DNA of 64,000 nt from Acidovorax sp. 1608163 (GTDB lineage Bacteria; Pseudomonadota; Gammaproteobacteria; Burkholderiales; Burkholderiaceae_C). Below the pieces are notes generated by a model. It saw only the letters and a list, made by a program, of their open reading frames with translations, did no database searches and was not told the origin of the DNA. Both the position numbers and the translations under genes were made by a program. This document shows positions 54,840-64,000 of the stretch, piece after piece. The DNA is taken from positions 306,001 to 370,000 of the forward strand of contig NZ_CP033069.1 of the NCBI RefSeq assembly GCF_003669015.1. Reading direction: 5' to 3'. Numbering within the stretch: position 1 is the first letter of the stretch; each line of letters opens with the position of its first letter.

Positions 54840-55163
54840 TTAAAACTCCGATGCGTTCAGGCCAAACTTCTTCCCGATGCCTGCCACCTTGGGAACAAGA
54901 TCAAACCGTACTGATGATGAATAGCTTATGACCGCACATTGTTCATACAGCTCTAGAACAAACGGACGAGCAACTTCATCCGACCCAAATACCGCCTCAA
55001 TCTCATTTTTGAAATCATTGATATCTGCATGACCAATGGCCGGATGGTGGCCGTGCGTCGCAAAACTTTCGGTGATATCACCGAACTTCAATTTCGCTTG
55101 TTTTCGCTTCGCAGGCGTATCAAAGGCTTCTGACCAGCGCCACAAGAGTAGGTTATGGTTCAT
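54840..55163 (-). CDS. Small protein of unknown function, low G+C
   Basis: 107 residues from ATG 55163 (MNHNLLLWRWSEAFDTPAKR). It is clearly lower in G+C than its neighbours and uses A/T-ending codons, suggesting recent acquisition. The sequence is soluble and mixed alpha/beta, with HGHHPAIGHADINDFKNEIE and a single Cys in LYEQCAVISYSS. I do not recognise the family; a small immunity-like protein is possible but unsupported. It starts 4 bases inside the end of the upstream small gene. Confidence 0.65.
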   Translation of the reverse strand: MNHNLLLWRWSEAFDTPAKRKQAKLKFGDITESFATHGHHPAIGHADINDFKNEIEAVFGSDEVARPFVLELYEQCAVISYSSSVRFDLVPKVAGIGKKFGLNASEF

Positions 55164-55450
55164 CGTGCAATGACGTCTAGCGTGCCTTGGGCTTTTTCTA
55201 CCCACACCGTTAAGTTCGCCACCAGGTCTTTTTGGCTGAATGAGCAGCTTTCTTCTGAGAACAGCGCGCTCGATTCCAGTCGGTCCAGCAGGTTCAGCAG
55301 CACCTCGCTGTAGCGTGGGGGCAGGGTGGTGAGCAAGGTGGTTTGCTGGCGGGCCAGGGTGCTCAGGGCGGCGGCGGTGTGGTCGCCGCGTTCAAAGGCT
55401 TGCAGGGCTTGGGCCAGGGTGGTGAGCTGGGCTGATGCGGTGTCGGTCAT
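55160..55450 (-). CDS. Small helical protein of unknown function
   Basis: 96 residues, high G+C, almost wholly alpha-helical by composition (LTTLAQALQAFERGDHTAAALS and YSEVLLNLLDRLESSALF). A single Cys lies in EESCSFSQKD. It is divergent from proA with 65 bases between, and its stop overlaps the start of the low-G+C gene by 4 bases. No family recognised; its composition is like the host genome, unlike its neighbour. Confidence 0.65.
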   Translation of the reverse strand: MTDTASAQLTTLAQALQAFERGDHTAAALSTLARQQTTLLTTLPPRYSEVLLNLLDRLESSALFSEESCSFSQKDLVANLTVWVEKAQGTLDVIAR

Positions 55451-55515
55451 GGTGGTGCGGTGGTGTGCAGCGGGGCAGGGCGCAAGGGTAAAGCCAACTG
55501 CGGCAAAATCGCAGG

Positions 55516-56796
55516 ATGAATGCCCTCAACGTCGCTGAATACACGCACACCCTCGGTTTCCAGGCAAAAACGGCCTCTGCGCTGATGGCGAAAGCGCCGG
55601 CAGCTATCAAAAACAAAGCATTGCTGGCCCTGGCCCGGTTGTTGCGCGAGCAGACCGAGGCGCTGCAGGTGGACAACGCCCGCGATCTGGAGCGTGCGCG
55701 CGCTGCGGGTTTGGCCGAGCCGATGGTGGACCGTTTGAAGCTCAGCCCCAAGGTGCTGGAGACCTGCGCCCAGGGCTGTGAGCAGCTTGCGGCCATGGCC
55801 GATGTGATTGGCGAGATCATTGGTATGAAGCAGCAGCCCAGCGGCATCCGCGTGGGGCAGATGCGCGTGCCGATTGGCGTGTTCGGCATGATTTACGAGA
55901 GCCGCCCCAACGTGACCATCGAGGCCGCGTCCTTGAGCATCAAGAGCGGCAACGCCTGCATCTTGCGCGGCGGCTCCGAAGCCATTGATTCCAACCGGGC
56001 CCTCGCCAAGCTGGTGCAGCAGGCGCTGGCCGAGGCGGGCCTGCCGCAAGATGCGGTGCAGCTGGTGCAGACCACCGACCGCGAGGCCGTGGGCCAGCTG
56101 ATTGCCATGCCGCAGTTTGTGGATGTGATCATCCCCCGTGGCGGCAAGGGGCTGATCGAGCGCATCAGCCGCGATGCCAAGGTGCCCGTCATCAAGCACC
56201 TGGACGGCAACTGCCACACCTATGTGGACGACCCCTGCGACATCGCTATGGCGGTGAAGGTGGCCGACAACGCCAAGACGAACAAGTACAGCCCCTGCAA
56301 TGCGAGCGAAGGCCTGCTGGTGGCGCGCGGTGTGGCGGCAGATTTTCTGCCCAAGATCGGCGCGGTGTATGCCGCCAAGGGCGTGGAGATGCGCGGCTGC
56401 CCCGAGTCGCTGGCGATTCTGCAATCGGTGGCTGGTGCCAAGCTGGTGCCTGCTACGGAGCAGGACTGGAGCGAGGAATACTTGGCTCCCATCATCAGTG
56501 TGAAGGTGGTGGCGGGTGTGGATGAAGCCATTGCGCACATCAACCACTATTCCAGCCACCACACCGATGCCATCCTGACGCGCGACCACATGCACGCCCA
56601 GCAGTTCCTGCGCGAGGTGGATTCGGCCAGCGTGATGGTGAACGCCAGCACACGCTTTGCCGATGGCTTTGAGTTCGGGCTGGGGGCGGAAATCGGTATC
56701 AGCACCGACAAGTTCCACGCGCGCGGGCCGGTGGGCATTGAGGGCCTGACTTCGCTCAAGTACGTGGTGCTGGGCGAAGGCGAAGTGCGCGCCTGA
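55516..56796 (+). CDS. proA: Gamma-glutamyl phosphate reductase
   Basis: 426 residues of the aldehyde dehydrogenase superfamily. [20 protein letters not shown], the catalytic Cys in [13 protein letters not shown], and [26 protein letters not shown], which is the ProA signature. It reduces gamma-glutamyl phosphate to the semialdehyde in proline synthesis. The codons for [17 protein letters not shown] overlap a reverse repeat-like segment without changing the length relative to E. coli ProA. Confidence 0.96.
   Translation: MNALNVAEYTHTLGFQAKTASALMAKAPAAIKNKALLALARLLREQTEALQVDNARDLERARAAGLAEPMVDRLKLSPKVLETCAQGCEQLAAMADVIGEIIGMKQQPSGIRVGQMRVPIGVFGMIYESRPNVTIEAASLSIKSGNACILRGGSEAIDSNRALAKLVQQALAEAGLPQDAVQLVQTTDREAVGQLIAMPQFVDVIIPRGGKGLIERISRDAKVPVIKHLDGNCHTYVDDPCDIAMAVKVADNAKTNKYSPCNASEGLLVARGVAADFLPKIGAVYAAKGVEMRGCPESLAILQSVAGAKLVPATEQDWSEEYLAPIISVKVVAGVDEAIAHINHYSSHHTDAILTRDHMHAQQFLREVDSASVMVNASTRFADGFEFGLGAEIGISTDKFHARGPVGIEGLTSLKYVVLGEGEVRA
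55566..55619 (-). repeat. Hairpin-repeat-like segment inside proA
   Basis: On the minus strand: GCTTTGTTTTTGATAGCTGC, CGGCGCTTTCGCCATCAGCG and AGAGGCCGTTTTT follow the repeat order and spacing closely. It encodes a normal-length part of ProA. Confidence 0.5.
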
Positions 56797-56822
56797 GCGG
56801 CGCTGGGCCGGTGTGTGGCATT

Positions 56823-56884
56823 TGCTCCTGTTTTTGTAGCTGCTTGCGCTTATCCATCAAGCGCTAGCGGCCTTTTTCGCCTCA
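56823..56884 (+). repeat. Hairpin repeat copy before trkA
   Basis: GCTCCTGTTTTTGTAGCTGC, TTGCGCTTATCCATCAAGCG and CTAGCGGCCTTTTTCGCCTC; the hairpin arms GCGCTT and AAGCGC are perfect. It ends 15 bases before the trkA start. Confidence 0.8.
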
Positions 56885-56898
56885 ATCGCTGACCCCTC

Positions 56899-58362
56899 AT
56901 GAAAATCATCATCCTCGGGGCGGGCCGTGTGGGCGAGAGCGTGGCCGACAGCCTGGTGTCCGAGCGCAACGACATCACCGTCATCGACACCGATGCCGAG
57001 CGCCTGCGCGATCTGGAGTCGCGCTTTGACCTGCGCGGTGTGGTGGGCAACGGCATCGAGCCCGCCGTGCTGGCCGAGGCCGGGGCGCGCGACACCGACC
57101 TGCTGATCGCCTGCGCGGCGCAGGACGAGACCAACCTGGTGTGCTGCAAGATTGCGCAGCTGCTGTTCAACGTGCCCACCCGCATTGCGCGGGTGCGCTC
57201 CACGGGGCTGGAGGGCGATGTGCGCCTGCTGGGCGCCGAGGGTTTTGCGGTGGACCGCATCATCTGCCCCGAAGAATCGCTCACGCGCTACATCGGCAAG
57301 CTCATTGACTACCCCGAGGCCATGCAGGTGCGCGAGTTTGCGGGCGGCCGCGCATGCCTGGTGTCCGTGCGTGCGCGCCACGGGGCGCCGATGGTGGGCG
57401 GCACCATTGCCGCGTTGCGCGCCAGTGCGCCCGAGGTGGCGGTGCGGCTGGTGGCCATCTACCGCCGCTTTCCTGACGAGCCCGATCGCTTTGTGGCCTG
57501 TGCGGGCGACACGCGCATTGAGCCCGGCGATGAGGTGTTTGTGCTGGCCGCGCAAGAGCACATTGCGCATGTGCTGTCGGCCCTGCACCGGCGCGATGCG
57601 CGCCATGCGCACCCCGTGCGCCGAATCATGATTGCCGGGGGCGGGCGCGTGGGCCTGCGCCTGGCGCAGCAGCTGGGCCAGCAAGAGGGGCGGTTTCACC
57701 TCAAAGTCATCGAGTCGGACCCGCAGCGCTGCGTGGAGCTGGCCTCGGTGCTGCCGCACGACGTGCTGGTGCTGCAGGGCGACACCACCGATGAAGACCT
57801 GCTGGGCGACGAAGGCGTGGAAGAGGTGGACCTGTTCCTGGCCGTGACCGATGACGATGAGGACAACATCATGTCCTGCCTGCTGGCCAAGCGCATGGGC
57901 GCACAGCGGGTGTTGGCGCTCATCAACCGCCGCAGCTATGCCGATTTGATGCACGGCACACAGATCGACATTGCGCTGTCGCCCGCGCAGGCGATGCTGG
58001 GCGAGCTGCTGGCCTTTGTGCGCCAGGGCGATGTGCAGGCCGTGCACAGCCTGCGCCGGGGCGTGGCCGAGGCGCTGGAGATCGTGGTGCGCGGCGACCG
58101 CAAGAGTTCGCGCGTGGTGGGCCGCAAGGTGAGCGAGCTGCACCTGCCGCGCGATGTGCACATCGGCCTCATCGTGCGGGGCTTGCCGGACGCCACGGCG
58201 CCTGCGGGCGAGGGCGGCGCTGTGCTGCCCGAGCCGCAGGTGATCATCCCGCGCAGCGCCACGGTCCTGGAGAGCAACGACCATGTGGTCTTCTTCCTGC
58301 CGCACAAGCGCCTGGTGCGCGAGGTGGAAAAGCTGTTTCGCGTGAGTGCGACGTTTTTCTGA
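56899..58362 (+). CDS. trkA: Trk potassium uptake regulatory subunit TrkA
   Basis: 487 residues: two RCK units, each a Rossmann NAD-binding domain (IIILGAGRVGESVADSL at the start; IMIAGGGRVGLRLAQQLG about residue 244) plus a TrkA-C domain. It is a cytoplasmic NAD(H)-gated ring controlling TrkH. It is slightly longer than E. coli TrkA (458), the extra residues lying near the C-terminus (ATAPAGEGGAVLPEPQ). Followed after 18 bases by trkH. Confidence 0.95.
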   Translation: MKIIILGAGRVGESVADSLVSERNDITVIDTDAERLRDLESRFDLRGVVGNGIEPAVLAEAGARDTDLLIACAAQDETNLVCCKIAQLLFNVPTRIARVRSTGLEGDVRLLGAEGFAVDRIICPEESLTRYIGKLIDYPEAMQVREFAGGRACLVSVRARHGAPMVGGTIAALRASAPEVAVRLVAIYRRFPDEPDRFVACAGDTRIEPGDEVFVLAAQEHIAHVLSALHRRDARHAHPVRRIMIAGGGRVGLRLAQQLGQQEGRFHLKVIESDPQRCVELASVLPHDVLVLQGDTTDEDLLGDEGVEEVDLFLAVTDDDEDNIMSCLLAKRMGAQRVLALINRRSYADLMHGTQIDIALSPAQAMLGELLAFVRQGDVQAVHSLRRGVAEALEIVVRGDRKSSRVVGRKVSELHLPRDVHIGLIVRGLPDATAPAGEGGAVLPEPQVIIPRSATVLESNDHVVFFLPHKRLVREVEKLFRVSATFF

Positions 58363-58380
58363 CGCAGTGGGGCGACGACC

Positions 58381-59847
58381 ATGACCGACATGTTTCCCGT
58401 CCTGCGCGTGCTGGGCATTTTGGTGATGATCTTTGCGTCGTCCCTGGCCCTGCCCACGGCCGTGTCGTGGTGGATGCAGGACGGCATCTGGTTTGTGTAC
58501 CCGCTGTCCATGGCTGCCACGGCGTTTGCCGGGGGCTGGCTGTGGTGGAGCTTTCGCGTCTTTCGGCGCGAGCTGCAGCCGCGCCACGGGGTGATGCTGG
58601 TCTCGCTGGTGTGGCTGCTGCTGCCCTTGTTTGCCGCGCTGCCGCTGACGCTGGCGGGGCATTTCATCGGGCGGCCGCTGTCGTTCACGCACGCGTACTT
58701 TGAGGCAGTGTCGGGCCTCACGACCACCGGTTCTACGGTGATGAGCGGGCTGGACGCGCTGCCGGTGTCCGTCAACATCTGGCGCACCTTTTTGCAGTGG
58801 CTGGGCGGCATGGGCATTTTGATTTTGGCGGTGGCCGTGCTGCCGCTGCTGGGCGTGGGCGGCAGCCAGCTCTTCAAGGCCGAGGCCGCCGGGCCGGTGA
58901 AGGATGCCAAGCTCACGCCGCGCATGACTGGCACCGCCAAGGGGCTGTGGGGCGTGTATGCGCTGTTCTCGGTGGCCTGTGCGCTGGCCTACTGGCTGGG
59001 CGGCATGGCGCCGCTGGATGCGGTGATGCACATGTTCACCACGGTGAGCCTGGGTGGCCTGTCGCCGTACGACGCGAGCTTTGGGCATTTTCAGTCGCCG
59101 CTGCTCGAAGCCATTGCCATCGTTTTCATGCTGGTGGCCAGCTGCAACTTTGCGCTGTACTTTGTGGCCCTGCGCAAGGGCGACTGGCGCGGCTTTTGGC
59201 GCGACCCGGAGCTGCGCGCCACGCTGGGCACGCTGATCGGCGGCGGGCTGGTGGTGTCGCTGCTGCTGTGGGCCAAGGGGGTGTACGAGCCGCTGGCCGC
59301 CCTGCGGCACGGCATGTTCAACACCGTGTCGCTGGCCACCACCACGGGCTACGCCACGGTGGACTACCTGGGCTGGCCGGTGTTTGCGCCGGTGCTGATG
59401 CTGCTCATGTCGGGCGTGGCCACCAGTGCGGGCTCCACTGGCTGCGGCATCAAGATGGTGCGCATGCTCATTTTGGTCAAACAGGCCCGCCGCGAGATGA
59501 CGCGGCTGGTGCACCCGCGCGCGGTGCAGCCGGTGCGCCTGGGCGATGCGGTGGTGGACAACCGGGTGATCTTCTCGGTGCTGGCCTTCATGCTGGTGTA
59601 CGGCGCCACGGTGATCGGCCTGAGCATGGTGCTGCTGCTGACCGACCTGGACCCGTTGACCGCGTTTTCTGCTGTGCTGGCCAGCGTGAACTGTGCGGGG
59701 CCAGGGCTGGGCAGCGTGGGGCCTGCGTCCAACTTTGCGGTGCTGACGGATTTTCAGATCTGGGTGTGCACGCTGGCCATGCTGCTGGGGCGGCTGGAGA
59801 TTTTGAGCTTCATGGCGGTGCTCACCCCCGCGTTCTGGCGGCGTTGA
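58381..59847 (+). CDS. trkH: Trk potassium uptake membrane subunit TrkH
   Basis: 488 residues with about ten hydrophobic segments and four pore loops carrying selectivity glycines, e.g. SGLTTTGSTVMSGLDALP, TTVSLGGLSPYD, SLATTTGYATVDY and NCAGPGLGSVGP. It takes up K+ under TrkA control. The context with trkA, and with kup downstream of gshA, makes 57-63 kb a potassium region. Confidence 0.95.
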   Translation: MTDMFPVLRVLGILVMIFASSLALPTAVSWWMQDGIWFVYPLSMAATAFAGGWLWWSFRVFRRELQPRHGVMLVSLVWLLLPLFAALPLTLAGHFIGRPLSFTHAYFEAVSGLTTTGSTVMSGLDALPVSVNIWRTFLQWLGGMGILILAVAVLPLLGVGGSQLFKAEAAGPVKDAKLTPRMTGTAKGLWGVYALFSVACALAYWLGGMAPLDAVMHMFTTVSLGGLSPYDASFGHFQSPLLEAIAIVFMLVASCNFALYFVALRKGDWRGFWRDPELRATLGTLIGGGLVVSLLLWAKGVYEPLAALRHGMFNTVSLATTTGYATVDYLGWPVFAPVLMLLMSGVATSAGSTGCGIKMVRMLILVKQARREMTRLVHPRAVQPVRLGDAVVDNRVIFSVLAFMLVYGATVIGLSMVLLLTDLDPLTAFSAVLASVNCAGPGLGSVGPASNFAVLTDFQIWVCTLAMLLGRLEILSFMAVLTPAFWRR

Positions 59848-59980
59848 TCGCTGGCGGCAGGGCACCGGCATTTTTTGCGCAGGATGCCAGGGGTTGGCAT
59901 TGCGAAAGTGGCGGGCGTCCCCATATCCCGAAATCCCACCTCCCTACAATCGGTTTCAACTGTGTCCCCCGAGGGCTTTT

Positions 59981-61276
59981 ATGGTTCCGCATCTCATCAC
60001 GGCCCTCACCGGGCCGATCAACGAGCTTGAACAGCGCATTTTGGATTCCATGCCCGCCATCGAGCGCTGGTTTCGCCTGGAGTGGATGGAGCACACGCCC
60101 CCGTTCTATACCTCGGTGGACATCCGCAATGCGGGCTTCAAGCTGGCCCCGGTGGACACCAACCTCTTTCCTGGTGGCTGGAACAACCTGACCAAGGAAA
60201 TGCTGCCGCTGGCGGTGCAGGCGGCCATGGCGGCCATCGAGAAGATCTGCCCCGAGGCGCGCAACCTGCTGATCATTCCCGAGAACCACACGCGCAACAC
60301 CTTCTACCTGGCCAATGTGGTGCAGCTGCAGCGCATCTTCAACATGGCGGGCCTGAATGTGCGGGTGGGCTCCATCAGCCCGGAGATCAAGAAATCCACG
60401 CTGATCGAGTTGCCCAACGGCGATTCGGTGACGCTGGAGCCCGTGGTGCGCAACAAGGGGCGCTTGGGGCTCAAGAACTTTGACCCCTGCACCATCTTGC
60501 TCAACAACGACCTCTCGGCCGGTGCCCCGGGCATTCTGGAAGACCTGCACGAGCAGTATTTGCTGCCGCCCCTGCACGCTGGCTGGAGCGTGCGCAAGAA
60601 GAGCACGCACTTCAAGAACTACGAAGAGGTGGCCAAGCGCTTTGGCAAGATGCTGGGCATCGACCCTTGGCTCGTGAATCCGATGTACAGCCAGTGCAGT
60701 GGGCTCAACTTTGCCGAAGACTCGGGCATGGACGCACTGCAGGCGTCAGTGGATGCACTGCTGACCAAGGTGCGCCGCAAGTACAAGGAATACGGCATCA
60801 ACGAAAAGCCGTTTGTGGTGGTCAAGCCGGACAACGGCACCTATGGCATGGGCATCATGACGGTGCGCGACGCCAAGGAGCTGGATGCGCTCAACCGCAA
60901 GACCAAGAACAAGATGGCCGTCATCAAAGACGGCCAGACGGTTTCGGACGTGATCATTCAGGAAGGCGTGCTGACCCAGGAGCGGGTGAACGATGCCGTG
61001 GCCGAGCCCGTGGTCTACATGATGGACCGCTATGTGGTGGGCGGCTTCTACCGCATGCACGCTGAGCGCGGCGTGGACGAAAACCTCAACTCCCCCGGCG
61101 CCAGCTTTGTGCCGCTGGCCTTTGAGCACAGCACGCACATGCCCCAGCCTGGCGTGCGCCCTGGGGTGAGCGCACCCAACCGCTTCTATATGTATGGAGT
61201 GGTGGCCCGCCTGGCCATGCTGGCGGCCAGCTACGAGCTGGAGGCCACCGACCCGGATGCCGAGGTCTACGACTGA
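59981..61276 (+). CDS. gshA: Glutamate-cysteine ligase (T. ferrooxidans family)
   Basis: 431 residues from ATG 59981 (MVPHLITALTGPINELEQRI). It belongs to the GshA family typified by Acidithiobacillus and common in betaproteobacteria, not the E. coli type. Conserved stretches are NLFPGGWNNLTKEM, IPENHTRNTFYLANVV and VKPDNGTYGMGIMTV. It makes gamma-glutamylcysteine, the first step to glutathione. No gshB is in the window, though in relatives it often follows. Confidence 0.93.
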   Translation: MVPHLITALTGPINELEQRILDSMPAIERWFRLEWMEHTPPFYTSVDIRNAGFKLAPVDTNLFPGGWNNLTKEMLPLAVQAAMAAIEKICPEARNLLIIPENHTRNTFYLANVVQLQRIFNMAGLNVRVGSISPEIKKSTLIELPNGDSVTLEPVVRNKGRLGLKNFDPCTILLNNDLSAGAPGILEDLHEQYLLPPLHAGWSVRKKSTHFKNYEEVAKRFGKMLGIDPWLVNPMYSQCSGLNFAEDSGMDALQASVDALLTKVRRKYKEYGINEKPFVVVKPDNGTYGMGIMTVRDAKELDALNRKTKNKMAVIKDGQTVSDVIIQEGVLTQERVNDAVAEPVVYMMDRYVVGGFYRMHAERGVDENLNSPGASFVPLAFEHSTHMPQPGVRPGVSAPNRFYMYGVVARLAMLAASYELEATDPDAEVYD

Positions 61277-61401
61277 CGCTGGGGTGTGAAGGGGCCGCTG
61301 TGGCGTGCCCGCTTCAAATGCTTGCCATTGTTTGACGGCAGGCGCCAGAGGGCAGTTGCTGCGGTGCAACATCTGGATACGCCTTGATGGGGGGCGTAGC
61401 C

Positions 61402-63345
61402 ATGCAGCGCAAAATAGCGCTCTCCCAAATTATGGAACCCTGTCCGGCGCACGAGTGCGGCGGGGTCGCTCCAGTGCAAAGCTCTTCCAAATCCTCGCTC
61501 GCAGCCCTGACGCTGGGCGCGATCGGCGTCGTTTATGGCGATATCGGCACCAGCGTGCTGTACGCAGTCAAAGAGGTGTTCGGCTCGGGGCATGTGCCCT
61601 TCACGCACGAAAACATCTACGGCATCCTCTCGATTTTCTTCTGGACCCTCACGGTCATCGTCTCGCTGAAGTACGTGGTGCTGGTGCTGCGGGCCGACAA
61701 CAACGGCGAAGGCGGGCTGATCGCCATGCTGGCCCTGGCTTCGCAAGCGGTCAAAGACAAGCCCAAGCTGCGCGGTGTGTTGTTGGCGGTGGGGATTTTT
61801 GGCACTTCGCTGTTCTATGGGGATGGGGTGATCACACCGGCCATCTCGGTGCTGTCTGCGGTCGAGGGGCTGGAGGTGGTCTCTCCCCACTTCAAACAGT
61901 ACGTCATCCCCATCACCCTGGTCGTGTTGTTTGGCCTGTTTGCCGTGCAAAAGCGGGGCACCGGCGGTATTGGCAAGTTCTTTGGGCCCATCACGTTGGT
62001 CTGGTTTCTGACGCTGGCGGTCTTGGGGGTCTTCCACATCCAGGGGCACCCTGAAATTCTGTGGGCCATGAGCCCGCACCACGCGCTGCTGTTCATGTGG
62101 CACCAGCCAGGCACCAGCTTCATCATCTTGGGCGCCGTGGTTTTGTGCGTGACCGGTGCCGAGGCGCTGTATGCCGACTTGGGGCATTTTGGCAAGCGTC
62201 CCATCCGCCTGGCTTGGTTCAGCGTGGCCATGCCTTCGCTCACGCTCAACTACTTTGGCCAGGGTGCTCTGCTGCTGGCCGAGCCAGAGGCCGTCAAAAA
62301 CCCCTTCTTTATGATGGCGCCCGATTGGGCTTTGATCCCCCTGGTGGGCTTGGCTACGTTGGCCACGGTCATTGCATCGCAGGCCTTGATCACCGGGGCC
62401 TTCAGTGTGACCAAGCAGGTCATTCAGCTGGGGTACTTGCCGCGCCTGAACATCCAGCACACCAGCGTGCGCGACACGGGCCAGATCTACATGCCGCTGG
62501 TGAACTGGGGCCTGTTTGTGGCCATTGTGCTGGCGGTGGTGATGTTCCGCTCGTCGAGCAATCTGGCCGCGGCCTACGGTATTGCGGTGACGCTGGACAT
62601 GCTGATCACCACCACGCTGACGTTTTTCGTGATCCGCTACGGCTGGGGGTACCCGCTGGCGCTGTGCGTGGCGGCCACGGGATGCTTCTTCATTGTGGAT
62701 TTGGCGTTCTTCGCGTCCAACCTGCTCAAGCTGCTGCAGGGCGGCTGGTTCCCGCTGATGATTGGTGGCGCGGTGTTTACGCTGATGATGACCTGGAAAG
62801 AGGGCCGCCGCCTGCTCAATGAGAAGCTGCGCGCCGATGCCATCGACCTCAAGGACTTCCTGGAGTCCGTGTTCATCAGCCCGCCCACCCGGGTGGATGG
62901 GACGGCCATCTTTTTGACGGCCGAGCCCGGCGCGGTGCCCAATGCGCTGTTGCACAACCTCAAGCACAACAAGGTGCTGCACCAGCAAAACCTGTTTGTG
63001 ACGGTGCGCAACCATGAGGTGCCCTGGATCGGCCTGGACAAGCGGCTGCAGGTGGAGTCGCTGGGGCACGATTGCTGGCAGGTGGTGGTGCATTACGGCT
63101 TTAAAAATGACCCCGACCTGCCCCGGGCGCTGGAGGCGCTGCGGGGGCGGGGCTGCGATGTGGAGCCCATGACCACCAGCTACTTCCTGTCGCGCGATAC
63201 CGTCATTCCCACCATTGGCAGCGGCATGGCCCACTGGCGCGAAAAGCTCTTTGCCCAGATGCACCACAACGCCAGCGGCGCCGCCGACTTCCTGCACCTG
63301 CCCAACAACTCGGTGGTGGAGCTGGGCTCCAAAATCGAAATCTGA
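61402..63345 (+). CDS. kup: Kup-family potassium uptake permease
   Basis: 647 residues from ATG 61402, chosen because a GGGGGG stretch lies upstream; an ATG at 61432 would also fit the family. The signature [21 protein letters not shown] opens about twelve membrane helices, and a soluble C-terminal domain follows. In the signature the usual SPLY of Kup reads SVLY. It is a K+/H+ symporter. The 105 bases between gshA and the start contain no recognisable repeat or hairpin. Confidence 0.93.
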   Translation: MQRKIALSQIMEPCPAHECGGVAPVQSSSKSSLAALTLGAIGVVYGDIGTSVLYAVKEVFGSGHVPFTHENIYGILSIFFWTLTVIVSLKYVVLVLRADNNGEGGLIAMLALASQAVKDKPKLRGVLLAVGIFGTSLFYGDGVITPAISVLSAVEGLEVVSPHFKQYVIPITLVVLFGLFAVQKRGTGGIGKFFGPITLVWFLTLAVLGVFHIQGHPEILWAMSPHHALLFMWHQPGTSFIILGAVVLCVTGAEALYADLGHFGKRPIRLAWFSVAMPSLTLNYFGQGALLLAEPEAVKNPFFMMAPDWALIPLVGLATLATVIASQALITGAFSVTKQVIQLGYLPRLNIQHTSVRDTGQIYMPLVNWGLFVAIVLAVVMFRSSSNLAAAYGIAVTLDMLITTTLTFFVIRYGWGYPLALCVAATGCFFIVDLAFFASNLLKLLQGGWFPLMIGGAVFTLMMTWKEGRRLLNEKLRADAIDLKDFLESVFISPPTRVDGTAIFLTAEPGAVPNALLHNLKHNKVLHQQNLFVTVRNHEVPWIGLDKRLQVESLGHDCWQVVVHYGFKNDPDLPRALEALRGRGCDVEPMTTSYFLSRDTVIPTIGSGMAHWREKLFAQMHHNASGAADFLHLPNNSVVELGSKIEI

Positions 63346-63413
63346 CACCGTTTGCCTCGGTCCTCCGGCTGTCGGGCCGGGTGGTCCGCAGCGGGGTGCC
63401 AGAATGCGCCCCC

Positions 63414-64000
63414 ATGCAATTTTTCAAAGATATCAGCCTGTCGGCCTTTGTCGCAGGCTTTGTGGCCGTGCTGGTGGGCTTCACCAGTTCGGTCGCCATC
63501 GTGTTTCAAGCGGCCCAAGGTTTTGGGGCAACGCCTGCCCAAATCACCTCCTGGATCTGGGCCCTCGGCCTGGGGATGGGCCTGTGTTCATTGCTTCCCT
63601 CGCTTGTTCTGCGCAAACCGGTAATGGTGGCGTGGTCTACCCCTGGCGCCGCAGTGCTGGCGACGGCAGGCGTGGCGGGTGGTTTCTCCATGGGCGAGGC
63701 GGTGGGTGCGTTCATGGTGTGCTCGGTGCTGGTGGTCTTGGTGGGTGTCACCGGCCTGCTGGAGCGTGTGGCCGATCGCATTCCTTCCGAAATTGCCTCG
63801 GCGTTGTTGGCCGGGGTATTGACCCGGTTTGGCATCCAGACCTTTGCCGCGCTGCAGACCGCGCTGCCTCTGGTCTTGCTCATGGTGGGTTCCTATCTGG
63901 TGGCACGCCGTTTGTTGCCGCGCTATGCCGTGGTGATCACGCTGGCGGCGGCCATCGCCTGGGTGGCGGCTTCGGGGCAGGTGGCGTGGTCCATGGGGCC
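63414..64000 (+). CDS. benE: BenE-family benzoate/proton symporter-like permease (partial)
   Basis: The first 195 codons are present; the gene runs off the window. It starts MQFFKDISLSAFVAGFVAVL and has at least six hydrophobic segments with the BenE motifs VGFTSSVAIVFQAAQGFGAT, STPGAAVLATA and IASALLAGVL. It is an inner-membrane carrier for benzoate or a related aromatic acid; no catabolic gene is visible to confirm the substrate. Confidence 0.88.
   Translation, partial: MQFFKDISLSAFVAGFVAVLVGFTSSVAIVFQAAQGFGATPAQITSWIWALGLGMGLCSLLPSLVLRKPVMVAWSTPGAAVLATAGVAGGFSMGEAVGAFMVCSVLVVLVGVTGLLERVADRIPSEIASALLAGVLTRFGIQTFAALQTALPLVLLMVGSYLVARRLLPRYAVVITLAAAIAWVAASGQVAWSMG

Noticed and set aside
56857..59871. 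1004-codon open frame antisense to trkA and trkH
   Set aside because: Composition (His, Gln, Arg, Ala) is that of a shadow frame; both strands cannot be explained as genes and trkA/trkH are certain.

Overview
The window is about 66% G+C and looks like a chromosome segment of a Comamonadaceae betaproteobacterium, most like Acidovorax or a close relative. Evidence: the hpf-ptsN-hprK set, the three-subunit pntAA/pntAB/pntB transhydrogenase, the T. ferrooxidans-type gshA, the leuS-lptE-holA-proA neighbourhood, and many copies of a short hairpin repeat with core TAGCTGCTAGCGCTTAT that I associate with this family. I saw no rRNA, tRNA, CRISPR array, phage or insertion sequence with a transposase.

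Layout. 1-9.2 kb: end of a response regulator and its (degenerate) histidine kinase, class II aldolase fba, a transhydrogenase operon interrupted by two uncharacterised genes, and fadD. 9.4-17.7 kb: mtnN, corA, a psi(HolD)-like/UDG-like gene with rimI and tsaB, an MCP, dacB and a SemiSWEET. 17.8-22.2 kb: three exported hydrolase-like lipoproteins and an OmpW-type porin, one hydrolase lacking its expected nucleophile. 22.3-34.5 kb: tsaC, purKE, a thioredoxin-TPR chaperone, purC, an MFS carrier, hpf-ptsN-hprK, fur/bamE, dapB and an exbB (frameshifted)-exbD pair.

34.8-56.8 kb: leuS-lptE and holA-proA, which I expect to be close together, are separated by about 14 kb. That insert holds an eight-gene minus-strand operon (peptide-type ABC transporter, DSD1-type PLP deaminase, RpiR regulator, N-acyl-D-amino-acid deacylase), a divergent RidA-KDG kinase pair, an arginase and an MCP. 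The presence of a KDG kinase suggests that the real substrate is N-acetyl-D-glucosaminate (C1-oxidised chitin sugar) or a related 2-amino aldonic acid: import, deacetylation, deamination to KDG with RidA clearing the imine, then phosphorylation to KDPG. Two HexR-like operators about 74 bp apart in the divergent promoter fit control by the RpiR protein. This is the most interesting system in the window. 56.9-64 kb: potassium uptake (trkA-trkH, kup) around gshA, and the start of a BenE-type carrier.

Repeats: about 15 copies of the main hairpin repeat lie between genes, overlap stop codons (pntAB, mtnN) or lie within coding sequence (mtnN, purK, dppD-like, proA). A second roughly 105-bp family abuts the 3' ends of corA and fur. 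A 183-bp element with 19-bp terminal inverted repeats follows fba.
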